Shown piece by piece: positions 39,456 to 48,135 of a stretch of 48,763 nt of DNA. The DNA is taken from NCBI RefSeq assembly GCF_001758425.2, contig NZ_MDSS02000026.1:1-48763 (forward strand). The letters run 5' to 3'. A model generated the notes under the pieces. That model made no database searches and was not told the origin of the DNA. It saw only the letters and a program-made list of their open reading frames with translations. The stretch's first letter is position 1. The number at the start of each line of letters is the position of its first letter. The DNA is from Nesterenkonia sp. PF2B19 (lineage in GTDB: Bacteria > Actinomycetota > Actinomycetes > Actinomycetales > Micrococcaceae). A program made the translations under genes and the position numbers.

Positions 39456-41622
39456 TGCCGGCGTCACGGCTGACCGTTGAGGAGGTCCGCACCCGCACGG
39501 CCTGCGAAGAGTTCCTCGCTCTGGGTTCCCGCACGGCCCAGGCAGTGCCGCTGCTCGCCGATGACGTCCGGGCCTGGTTCCGCGGCGACCACCCCCATGT
39601 CGACGAGCTCTCCCTGCTGCTGGTCCGCGACGACGACGGCGTCCCGGTGGGCCGCTGCGTCACCCACTGCTCCGCCGAGCTCGACTCCGTGCTGAGCGCC
39701 CCGCTCGGCCCCGGCCCCTCCCAGCTCTTCGGCGCCGTGGAGGCGCCCTCACCTGCCGTGCTGCAGACGCTGCTGGGCGCCGTCGAGAACCGCGCGCTCC
39801 GCGCCGGCGCGACCGGTCTGCTGGGCCCGATGGAGCTGCTGCCCAATCAGCAGGGTGGCGCCCTGACCTCCGGGTTCGCCGCAGACGCGTTCTTCGACTC
39901 CCCCTGGACCCCGCCCGAGCTGGCCGACGGGCTCCGCGCCGCGGGGTTCTCCCCCTGGCATCCGGCGTCGACCTGGGAGGTGGCGGTGCGGGACATCCCG
40001 CCCGCGCGCCGTCGTCGTCCCGACCCCACCGAGCTGGAGGCCTCCGGGGTGCGCCGCGAGCCCGCCTCGCGTCTGCGGCTGCGCGGCCGCGGCGGCCAGG
40101 TGGAGCGGCTGCGGGAGGCACTGAACGACTCCTTCGCCCAGCTGCCGTACTTCACCCCGATCTCCCGTCGCCAGATGGCCCGCCAGACTGCTGGCCTGGA
40201 GCTGCTGATGGACCCCCGGCTGGTGGTGCTGCTGACCGATGAGTCCGGGCGGATCGTGAGCTTCGCCCTGGTGGTTCCCGACCCGGCCCCGATGCTGCGC
40301 CGGTCCCGCGGCGAGCTCGGGCTCCGGGAGCTGCCGAGGCTGCTGGGCGAGAACCGGGATGCGGTGCTGATCGTCCAGGGCACCCGACCGGACCGCCAGG
40401 GAGAAGGCCTGCTGTCCCTGGTGTCGCGGGAACTGTTCGCGGAGCTGCATGACGGAGGCTGGGAGCATCTGCGGGTGACCAGCATCGGCGAGGACAATCC
40501 CGGCTCGTCCCGGGTCTTCGCCCACGCAGGCGGGCATCCGCTGCACCGGCTGAGCTTCTTCCACCGCCGGGTCGGCCCGGGCGACGGCGCGACGTTGCAG
40601 GGGCCTCAGTGGTGGTGCCAGGTGGCGGAGCGGGCGCCCAGCGCACACAACACCCAACCATGGGCGCCCCAGCCGGAGGCCGCAGCGTCGGCGCTGCGCC
40701 TGACCGTGGACCCCTCGTGCACCCTGCCGGTGGGAGACCCGACCCATCGCGACCTGCATCTGAGCCTCGGCGCGTGGATCGAATCCTTCGCCGTCGCGGC
40801 CGCCTCCGAAGGCCAGCACGTCAGCCTCGAGGAGGTCACCGGGGTCGGCCCCGACATCAGGATCCGCCTGAGCTGGAGCCCGGAGGACGCCACCCGGCCC
40901 GCCGTCGGTGCGGCAGCCGCCACCGTCCAGGACGTCCTGGACCGGCGGGTCCACCGGGGGCGCCTGCTGCCTCCCGGGCCGCTGGACCTCCCGGAGGGCT
41001 TCCACATCCTGGACGCCCTCGACGCCGACCCGCTGGAGCGCCGCGCCGGTCGCCACTTGGCGGCCACTCCGGAGTTGGCCGCCGAGTTGCTGGACTGGCT
41101 GCGCCTGGACCCTCAGGATCCCCGCTGGCATGAGGACGGGCTCTCCGCCGAGTGTCTGCAGCTGCCCCGGGCGGTGCAGTCCCGACCCGTGCAGCGGCTG
41201 CTCACAGGTCTCCGGCCGGCCCTCCCCGCGCTGCTGGGGCGGATCTCCCCTCCGCTGGCCGACGCAGGCACGGGCGTGCCGGTGGTGATGTCCTGCCCGG
41301 ATCGCTCGCCGGCCGGCCTGGTGGAGGCGGGGCGGCGGCTGCAGCGCCTGGTGCTGCGGGCCTGCACCGGCAGGGGCTTGCGGTCTCCCCGGCCTCGGAG
41401 GTCATCGACTGCCCAGCCACGGTGGGGCGGCTGGGTCTTGAGCACCCGGTGGCGTACTTCCGGGTGGGGATCCCCGACGACGTCCCGCCCCGCTCGGCTC
41501 GGCGCTCAGTGCAGCGGCACGAACCGATACTGCCCGTGTCGAGTGGTGTGGACGCCGTCCTCGGTGCGGCGGATCCGGTGCATCTCCCCCACCACGGGGG
41601 CCACCATGACCCCGTCCGGTGA
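39455..41622 (+). pseudogene. GNAT-like plus nitroreductase fusion, frameshifted as read
   Basis: Residues about 1-375 form a large GNAT-like domain of the type with LLGPMELLPNQQGG, SGFAADAFFDSPWTPPEL and a later LIVQGTRPDRQGEGLLSLVS cofactor motif. Residues from about 390 form an Acg-type nitroreductase, marked by the FMN-binding APSAHNTQPW. The frame breaks near 41362-41378; restoring one base gives GLAVSPASEVIDCPATVG and YFRVGIPDDVPPRSARR, the expected nitroreductase end. The restored frame continues to 41622 and overlaps the convergent pcm-like gene by 117 bp, so the true end may be earlier. Fused acyltransferase and flavin domains suggest acyl transfer coupled to reduction or oxidation of one substrate. 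Confidence 0.7.
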
Positions 41623-42081
41623 CAGCTGGTCGATCAGCTCGTACGGGGTCTGCGCCGCATCCGCTGAGACCAGGATCCGGTCGAAGGGTGCGACGTCGGG
41701 CAGGCCGAGGACGTCCTTCTCGGCGGGACGCACCTGCACCCAGGGCATCGCCTGCAGCTCCACCGCCTGGCGCGCCCGGGCGGCGAGCTCGGGGATCAGC
41801 TCCACCCCGAAGACCCGACCGCCGGGGCCCACCAGGTGACCCAGCAGGGCCGCCGTCCAGCCGGAACCGGAGCCGACGTCGAGCACGCGCTGACCCGCGC
41901 GCACGTCGAGGAGCCGCAGCATGCGGGCCACGGTGCTGGGCTGGGAGTTGGTCTGGCCGTGCCCGATGGACAGCGGCTCGTCGGCGGCGGCGAACCGCCG
42001 CTGCGGCCACGGGAGGAAATCGACGCGTGGCACCTCGTCCATCGCGCGGGCGACGGCGTCAGGTGAGTACGGCTCTGCCAT
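41506..42081 (-). CDS. Protein-L-isoaspartate O-methyltransferase-like
   Basis: A 191-residue SAM-dependent methyltransferase of the Pcm type. GHGQTNSQPSTVARMLRLLD is the isoaspartyl-methyltransferase signature (usual form GxGQTISQP). RVLDVGSGSGWTAALL is the SAM motif, followed by GVELIPELAARARQ and DRILVSADA. It repairs isomerised aspartates by methylation, or belongs to the Pcm-like relatives used on peptides. The N-terminus (SPDAVARAMDEVPRVDFLP) is typical of the actinobacterial form. Confidence 0.88.
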   Translation of the reverse strand: MAEPYSPDAVARAMDEVPRVDFLPWPQRRFAAADEPLSIGHGQTNSQPSTVARMLRLLDVRAGQRVLDVGSGSGWTAALLGHLVGPGGRVFGVELIPELAARARQAVELQAMPWVQVRPAEKDVLGLPDVAPFDRILVSADAAQTPYELIDQLSPDGVMVAPVVGEMHRIRRTEDGVHTTRHGQYRFVPLH

Positions 42082-42137
42082 GGTGTCCTCATGATACGTC
42101 CCTGCGGGCCGCCTGCCGTAGGTCCTAGGATCGAGGC

Positions 42138-42960
42138 ATGACCAGCATCAGTCTTCCCTCCGGCTCCACCATCCCTCGGCTCGGCTTCGGCACGTACAAG
42201 ACCCGTGACACGGCAGCCGCAGTCACCGAGGCGCTGCGCGCGGCTACCGCCACGTGGACACCGCGCAGATGTACGCCAACGAGGCCGGCGTCGGCGCAGG
42301 GCTGCGGGCCTCCGGTCTGCCGCGCGAGGAGGTGTTCGTCACCACGAAGCTGCGCAACGATCGCCACCGTCCCGAGGATGTCCGTCCCAGCCTGGAGGGC
42401 TCGCTGCAGGAGCTCGGCCTGGAGCAGGTGGACCTGTTCCTCATCCACTGGCCGCTGCCCACCCTCTACGGCGGCGACTTCGTCTCCACCTGGGAGGCGA
42501 TGATCGAACTGGCCGAGGCGGGGCTGACCCGTGAGATCGGAGTCTCCAACTTCCAGCCGCACCACCTGGACCGGCTCGTCGAGGACACCGGCGTGGTGCC
42601 CGCGGTGAACCAGATCGAGGTCCACCCCTACTTCACCAACGACGCCGTCCGCGCCCACTGCGCCGAGCTGGGCACGGCGGTGCAGGCCTGGAGCCCGCTG
42701 GGCCGCGGGGACGAGTTCGCGGACCCGGTGATCGCCGACGTCGCCGCCGCCACGGAGTGTCCCCGGCACGGGCCATCCTGCGCTGGCACGTGCAGCGCGG
42801 CGACGTGGTGATCCCCAAGACCGACAGCCCCGAGCGGATGCGGGACAATGCCGACCTCTTCGGGTTCGCCCTCTCGGAGCAGGAGATGGCGGCGATCACC
42901 GGTCTGGACAAGGGCCAGTCCGGGCGCCGCGGAGGGCACCCGGACTCGTTCGAGGGCTGA
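42138..42960 (+). pseudogene. Aldo/keto reductase, two frame breaks as read
   Basis: An NADPH-dependent aldo/keto reductase of the 2,5-diketogluconate reductase group. First part: SLPSGSTIPRLGFGTYKTRD. Second: HVDTAQMYANEAGVGAGLR (catalytic Asp and Tyr), LFLIHWPLPTLYGGD and TREIGVSNFQPHHLDRLV. Third: SPARAILRWHVQRGDVVIPK and SPERMRDNADLFGF. Frame changes lie near 42240 (GCGGCTAC) and 42757 (ACGGAGTG); one G restored at each gives GYRHVDTA and TGVSPARAIL. Total length would be 274 residues, normal for the family. TAGGAT 6 nt before the ATG indicates a leaderless promoter. Confidence 0.85.
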
Positions 42961-42971
42961 TCGGTCCCGAC

Positions 42972-43907
42972 TCAGGGGACCCGGTGGCCTGCGGCGCGCA
43001 GCAGCTCGTACCACTCCGGGCGGGTCAGCGGGATCTCGGAGCCCGACGCGGCCTCAGCGACTCGGTCCGCCCGGGTGGTGCCCAGCACCACCTGCATGCG
43101 TGCGGGGTGACGGGTGATCCAGGCGGTGGCGATCGCCGTCGGGGTCACCGCGTACTTGTGCGCCAGCCGGTCCAGCACGGCATTGAGCTCCGGGTACTGC
43201 GTGGAGCCGATGAACACGCCGTGCGGCGACTGATACGGGGACCATGCCTGCAGCGTGATGCCGTTGATCCGGCAGTACTCCACGATCCCTTCCCCGTTGG
43301 GTGAGACGGCCGAGGTCTGGCCGACGGTGTTGGCCATGATCCCTTCGGCCAGGATGGCAGCGTGCGAGATGGACAGCTGCACCTGATTGACCACCAGGGG
43401 CTGGTTCACGGCGGTGCGCAGCAGCTCGATCTGCGCGGGTGTGTGGTTGGAGACCCCGAAGTGCCGCACCTTCCCGGTGGAGGCCAGGTGGTCGAAGGCG
43501 CGGGCCACCTCCTCCGGCTCCACGAGGATGTCCGGGCGGTGCAGCAGGAGGATGTCGATGTAGTCGGTCTGCAGGGAACGCAGCGACTCCTCTGCCGAGC
43601 TGACGATGTGCTCATAGGAGAAGTCGTAGTACGGGCCGTCCTTGACGATCCCGGCCTTGGTCTGGAGGGTGATCTCTTCCCGTTCAGCCTGGCTCAGCCG
43701 CATCGCCTCCGCGAACCGGCGCTCGCACCCGTGGGTGGTCAGCCCTGTGCTGTAGATGTCCGCGTGGTCGAAGAAGTCGACGCCGGCCTCACGCGCCGCG
43801 GTGACGAGCTCGCGGATCTCCTCATCGGTCTTCTCCGCGATCCTCATCAGGCCGAGTGTGACGCTGGGGGCGGTAATGTCGGTCTGTGCGATCTGCTGTG
43901 TGCGCAT
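42972..43907 (-). CDS. Aldo/keto reductase, YdhF-like
   Basis: A 311-residue (beta/alpha)8 NAD(P)H oxidoreductase. VDFFDHADIYSTGLTTHGCE has the catalytic Asp and Tyr, LQTDYIDILLLHRPD the His, GKVRHFGVSNHTPAQIELL the usual strand, and LGTTRADRVAEAA the cofactor site. It resembles E. coli YdhF, with no known physiological substrate. ATG 43907 (MRTQQIAQTD) is preferred to the arginine-rich longer version. It is convergent with the broken aldo/keto reductase and 34 bp beyond the epimerase fusion gene. Confidence 0.9.
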   Translation of the reverse strand: MRTQQIAQTDITAPSVTLGLMRIAEKTDEEIRELVTAAREAGVDFFDHADIYSTGLTTHGCERRFAEAMRLSQAEREEITLQTKAGIVKDGPYYDFSYEHIVSSAEESLRSLQTDYIDILLLHRPDILVEPEEVARAFDHLASTGKVRHFGVSNHTPAQIELLRTAVNQPLVVNQVQLSISHAAILAEGIMANTVGQTSAVSPNGEGIVEYCRINGITLQAWSPYQSPHGVFIGSTQYPELNAVLDRLAHKYAVTPTAIATAWITRHPARMQVVLGTTRADRVAEAASGSEIPLTRPEWYELLRAAGHRVP

Positions 43908-43941
43908 GGTCACAACCCTATCGCGGCCCCTGGTCAGCGGG

Positions 43942-45534
43942 TCACAGACGCGCAGGGTCCTCCGGCATGCCGTCGCGGAAGGCGGTCTGCCGGGTGTGTC
44001 GATGCGCCTCACGCAGCGTCTCCAGCTGCGCGTGGGCATCCTCGATCAGCTCGGTGAACACGGCCGCCTCCACGCCCAGCTCCTCGGCATGCTCCCGGCA
44101 GACCAGCCACCCGTGGAGCTTGCCGGTCACCGCGCTGGACATCAGTTCGCACTCGAGCAGCAGCGCCGTGGGCGAGCGGCGCAGCGGGGCCCGCCCATAG
44201 GGCTTGAGCCGGGCGGCCTTCGCCCCCATCCAGGCCAGTGAGGCCGAGGGGCCCGGACGCGGGAAGCCCTGGCGCAGCATGAGGCCCTGCAGAAAGGCGT
44301 GCTCACGACGGATCGCACCCGCCACCTCGGAGATCTGTGGGAAGACGGGCGTGTCCTGATACGCCTCCGCCATCGCCTCGATCCGCTTGACCCCTGCCGT
44401 GGCGCCCGTGAGGTGATCAGCCAGGTACTGGCGCAGCAGCCCGGCGTCGACCGACCCGGTGAGCCGGTGACCGGCGTTCGGCAGATCGGGACTCTCCGGC
44501 TCCGGGCCGGAGCGGGGCCTCAGGGGAGGCGAGGCCACGCCGTCGCCGGAGATCATGCCCTCTAGGACGCTCTCCACAGCCTCGGCCGCGCTGCGCAGCG
44601 GACGCCAGCCCAGTTCCTGCCGGGCGCGCGTCGTGTCCAGCACCGGGGCGCGCAGGCTCAGGTCCAACCAGCCTTCGTCAGCGGGCACCATCCCCGCACG
44701 ATGGGCGGCGCGCAGGGCCGAGCGCACAGGCTTGACCGGGACCGTCACAGCCCTGCCCCGTCCTCCGGAGAACACCTTCGCCAGCTGGTGCGCGTCCAGC
44801 AGGTCGTCGGCAGCGATGTTGAAGGGCCCCTCGGCACCACGGGTCACCGCCTCGGCGAAGGCTGACGCCACGTCGGCGGCATGCACGGCGTGGACCCGCA
44901 GACCGGCCGGAAGGGGGACCAACGGCGGACGGACCGCCCCGAGCACCTGCACCGGCGCCCATCGTCCGGCGAAGTACCGCTGGATCTCCGAGCCTGCGCA
45001 GCCCTGGAAGACCAGGCCCGGACGCAGGCGGGCGAGCGATACGTCAGGATGTGCCCTCTCGAATTCGTCCATGACGCGTTCCTGAGCGCATTTGTCCTCG
45101 CTGTAGTGCGAGCCGGGGATGCCGTCGGTCGGCCAGTCCTCGGCCCGGGGATCGTCGTCCTCCACCGGCGAGTAGGCACCCACCGACGAGGCCACGGCGA
45201 CACGCCGGACCCCCGCCGCGGCGGCCGCCTCCAGCACGTGACGGGTGCCGTCGACGTTGACCCGGCGCAGCAGCTCCCGCTCCGTGTTCGGCTGGACGAG
45301 CCATGCCAGATGGACGACGGCGTCGATGCCGGCGAAGGCATCGGTCAGGGCGGCCACCGACTCGCGGAACTGGACGTCGATCGTGGCCCATTCGGGAGAG
45401 GCATAAGGCTCGACGTCGGTGTCAGGAAGGCGGCGGGCGATGCCGACCACGGAGGTGACCTCCTGACGGAGATGCAGCTCTCGGAGCACGGCCGAGCCTA
45501 CGTTCCCGGTGGCTCCCACGACGGCGATGTGCAC
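43942..45534 (-). CDS. NAD-dependent epimerase/dehydratase with extra C-terminal domain
   Basis: Residues about 1-330 are an extended short-chain epimerase: VVGATGNVGSAVLREL (NAD motif), VVHLAWLVQPNTE, VAVASSVGAYSP and the catalytic YSEDK. Residues about 380-530 form an added, mostly helical domain with several His and Glu (GAIRREHAFLQGLMLR, LECELMSSAVTGKLHGW, EHAEELGVEAAVF) that recalls four-helix or ferritin-like folds but has no clear metal-ligand set. The start GTG 45534 has AAGG 8 nt upstream. The substrate of the epimerase and the role of the helical domain are unknown. Confidence 0.78.
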   Translation of the reverse strand: MHIAVVGATGNVGSAVLRELHLRQEVTSVVGIARRLPDTDVEPYASPEWATIDVQFRESVAALTDAFAGIDAVVHLAWLVQPNTERELLRRVNVDGTRHVLEAAAAAGVRRVAVASSVGAYSPVEDDDPRAEDWPTDGIPGSHYSEDKCAQERVMDEFERAHPDVSLARLRPGLVFQGCAGSEIQRYFAGRWAPVQVLGAVRPPLVPLPAGLRVHAVHAADVASAFAEAVTRGAEGPFNIAADDLLDAHQLAKVFSGGRGRAVTVPVKPVRSALRAAHRAGMVPADEGWLDLSLRAPVLDTTRARQELGWRPLRSAAEAVESVLEGMISGDGVASPPLRPRSGPEPESPDLPNAGHRLTGSVDAGLLRQYLADHLTGATAGVKRIEAMAEAYQDTPVFPQISEVAGAIRREHAFLQGLMLRQGFPRPGPSASLAWMGAKAARLKPYGRAPLRRSPTALLLECELMSSAVTGKLHGWLVCREHAEELGVEAAVFTELIEDAHAQLETLREAHRHTRQTAFRDGMPEDPARL

Positions 45535-45640
45535 GGGGTCCACCTTCGATCCGGCGGTGCTGTGCTGTCTCAGCACGCTGTGTGGTCATTCAAGGTGGTC
45601 TTCCACCAGACCATGCCTGCCGCCGGGGCACAAGGGGTGG

Positions 45641-46375
45641 TCAGAGGAGCAGGTTCACCGCACCGACGGCGGTGAGCACCAGCACCAGCCGGTCGAAGAG
45701 CCGCTGGGAGATGCGCACGGCGATCCACCGTCCGATGAAGGCCCCGATGACGACCAGCGGCACCAGCATCCCCGCGATCGCCAGCACCTGCAGGTTCAGC
45801 AGGCCCAGGCCCACCTGGAACGGCAGCTTCGACAGGTTGACCGCGAAGAAGAAGTAGGCGGTGGTGCCGAGGAAGGTCTTCACCGGCAGTCGCATGGCGA
45901 GCAGGTACATGCTCATCACCGGTCCCCCGGCGTTGGCGACCATGGTGGTGAACCCGCCCAGCCAGCCGTAGCCGTAGGCGGCCGTCCTGCCCAGCTCTGC
46001 GGCGTCGGCGGCCGATCGACGCCGCCACAGGGTGAAGGCCAGCAGCGCCAGCAGGATGGCACCGATCACTCGCCGGACGACGGCGTCAGAGGCCAGCCCC
46101 AGGAACACGGCGCCCACCAGCAGGCCCACCAGCACGGCGGGGACCAGGCGCCGCAGGGTGGCCCAGTCGACGTCGCGCCGATACATCCAGACCGCGAAGA
46201 GGTCACCCACCAACAGCAGGACCAGCAGGGCCGCGGTGGACTCACGGGCCGGCATCGTGGCGGCGAAGATCGCCACCGCCAGGGTGGCGGCACCCGGCAC
46301 TGCCGTCTTGGACAGGCCGACGATGAGCGCGCCGACGGCGAGCATCGCCCACCCGAGAAGGTCGAGGTCGATCAC
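45641..46375 (-). CDS. TSUP/TauE-SafE family permease
   Basis: A 244-residue membrane protein with about eight hydrophobic segments in two homologous halves. VGALIVGLSKTAVPGAATLA and WLGGFTTMVANAGGPVMSM are the paired TSUP motifs. Members export or import sulfite, sulfoacetate and other sulfur or organic anions; the substrate is unknown. Starts at GTG 46375. Monocistronic or with the epimerase fusion gene 107 bp downstream. Confidence 0.9.
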   Translation of the reverse strand: MIDLDLLGWAMLAVGALIVGLSKTAVPGAATLAVAIFAATMPARESTAALLVLLLVGDLFAVWMYRRDVDWATLRRLVPAVLVGLLVGAVFLGLASDAVVRRVIGAILLALLAFTLWRRRSAADAAELGRTAAYGYGWLGGFTTMVANAGGPVMSMYLLAMRLPVKTFLGTTAYFFFAVNLSKLPFQVGLGLLNLQVLAIAGMLVPLVVIGAFIGRWIAVRISQRLFDRLVLVLTAVGAVNLLL

Positions 46376-46455
46376 CGTGACAGCCTAATGCGCCGCCGGC
46401 CGGGGTCGGGACGGCGCACCTTGCCAGCTGCGGGACGTCGTCGTTGCATGGATCC

Positions 46456-46799
46456 ATGACAGTGCAGAGAGTGACACCCATCTTCACGGTGGACGACCTG
46501 CCGTCGGCCGTGCAGGAGCACCGGGCGGTGCTGGGACTGGAGCTGGTGATGGACCTGGGCTGGATCGCGTTCCTCGCCGACAGCGCCGGGGCCCAGATCG
46601 GCTGATGACGCAGGACGCCTCCGCGCCGGTGAATCCGCAGGCGTCGGTGTTCGTCGACGACGTGGAGGATGCCTACAGGCTGGCTCAGGAGGCGGGACTC
46701 GAGATCGTCCATCCGCTGACGGTCGAGGCCTGGGGCGTGCGCCGCTTCTTCTACCGCGACAGCTCCGGCACGGTGGTCAACGTGGGCATGCACCTGTGA
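46456..46799 (+). pseudogene. VOC (glyoxalase/bleomycin-resistance) protein, frameshifted as read
   Basis: The first half (TVQRVTPIFTVDDLPSAVQE, then LVMDLGWIAFLADSAGAQIG) stops at 46603-46605. The second half (MTQDASAPVNPQASVFVDDV and WGVRRFFYRDSSGTVVNVGM) starts at an overlapping ATG (TGATG). One base restored at about 46600 gives AQIGLMTQD and a normal 114-residue VOC protein with two beta-alpha-beta modules. Members bind a metal and a small ligand; the ligand is unknown. Confidence 0.8.
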
Positions 46800-46803
46800 C
46801 CGC

Positions 46804-47865
46804 TCAGCGCCGAGGGTCGATCATGGTCATGCCCGCCTGTGGCGCACGGTCCATGAGGGGCAGCGCGGCGGCGGCCTGATCGAGGCCGATGGTCCGAGCG
46901 ATGAGCCGCTCCGGGTCCAGGCGGCCGTCGGCGATCATCGCCAGCATCTCCGGGTAGGCGCCAGCAGCCATTCCATGGCTTCCCAGGACGTCCAGCTCCC
47001 AGGCGATCACCCGGTCTATGGGCACCCGTGGGTGCCCGGACACCGCGGGCAGCAGTCCGATCTGCACGTGCCGGCCCTGACGCCGAAGACTGTGGATCGC
47101 ATCCGCGCAGGTCTGCTCGGAGCCCACGGCGTCGACGGCGACGTCGGCCCCGCCGTCGGTGAGCTCCGAGACCCTAGCTGGGACGCCCTCGTCCTGCCCT
47201 GGCGTCCCCGGGCCCTGCGGGGCGAGGATGGTATGCGCAGCACCCAGGCCACGGGCCAGGTCGAGCGCCGATTGACTGCGATCCACCGCGATCACCTCCG
47301 CGCCGAGCGCGCGTCCGATCATCACCGCACTGAGCCCGACCCCGCCGGCACCGATCACCGCCAGCGTCTCTCCCCCGCTGATCCGGGCCCTGCCGACGAG
47401 CCCTCGATACGCGGTGGCGAATCGACAGCCGAGACTCGCCGCGGCCTGTGAGCTCACGCCGTCCGGGATGGCGACGAGGTTGGCGTCCGCGGCGTGCAGG
47501 ACGACCCGTTCGGCGAAGGAGCCCCAGTGCGTGAATCCCGGCTGCTGCTGGTGGGGGCAGACCTGCGGCTCCCCCTGAAGGCACCAGCGGCACCGACCGC
47601 AGCCGCACACGAACGGCGCCGTGACACGGTCCCCGGGCCGCCAGTTCTTGACCCCGGCGCCGACCGCCTGGATGATCCCCGCCAGCTCATGACCCGGCAC
47701 ATGCGGCCACGCGATGTCCTCATGTCCTGCCCAAGCATGCCAGTCGCTGCGGCACAGGCCGGTGGCCTCCACACTCACGACGACGCCGTCCTCCGGCGCG
47801 TCGGGGGCGGGCACCTCTCGCACCTGAGGGTGGGCGCGGATCTCCTCGATGACGACTGCTCGCAT
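46804..47865 (-). CDS. Zinc-dependent alcohol dehydrogenase
   Basis: A 353-residue medium-chain dehydrogenase. Catalytic zinc ligands lie in ATGLCRSDWHAWAGH and PGHELAGIIQAVG; the structural zinc lobe CGCGRCRWCLQGEPQVC has all four cysteines. The NAD-binding motif is VIGAGGVGLSAVMIG followed by VDRSQSA. The substrate alcohol is not evident. ATG 47865 (MRAVVIEE) fits the family start better than the ATG four codons upstream. Confidence 0.92.
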   Translation of the reverse strand: MRAVVIEEIRAHPQVREVPAPDAPEDGVVVSVEATGLCRSDWHAWAGHEDIAWPHVPGHELAGIIQAVGAGVKNWRPGDRVTAPFVCGCGRCRWCLQGEPQVCPHQQQPGFTHWGSFAERVVLHAADANLVAIPDGVSSQAAASLGCRFATAYRGLVGRARISGGETLAVIGAGGVGLSAVMIGRALGAEVIAVDRSQSALDLARGLGAAHTILAPQGPGTPGQDEGVPARVSELTDGGADVAVDAVGSEQTCADAIHSLRRQGRHVQIGLLPAVSGHPRVPIDRVIAWELDVLGSHGMAAGAYPEMLAMIADGRLDPERLIARTIGLDQAAAALPLMDRAPQAGMTMIDPRR

Positions 47866-48135
47866 GGGAAGAAGCATGGCACGGTTCGGTGCCTGGGCTC
47901 GATGGATGTGTCACAAGTAGGTCGTAGGGTACTGGCGCGCGGACAGAATCGGCTCGGAGGGTGCGCTCGGAGGTCGGATCCTGTCTCTCCGGGATGTGTC
48001 AGAGGTTGCCGGAAGACTGAGCAACACCAGGAGGAGCCGGGGAAGGACCCCCGCGACAGGGCAGCCGGGACGGGCTCCCCCGCAGGGGCGGCAGAGACGG
48101 GCACCCCGGCAGAGACGTCAGAGGAGGTGGATAGC
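47866..48135. other. Intergenic region before the DUF222 gene
   Basis: No gene is recognised in the first half. From about 48010 the frame of the DUF222 gene is already open and coding-like (acidic, Gly/Ala/Thr-rich), but no start codon was found in it upstream of GTG 48127, so either the protein begins at 48127-48145 or a further frame break hides a longer N-terminus. Confidence 0.4.

Noticed and set aside
46456-46799. VOC gene as two translationally coupled half-proteins (TGATG overlap)
   Set aside because: One added base gives a standard-length VOC protein, and the window holds eight other breaks of the same kind, so an error is simpler.
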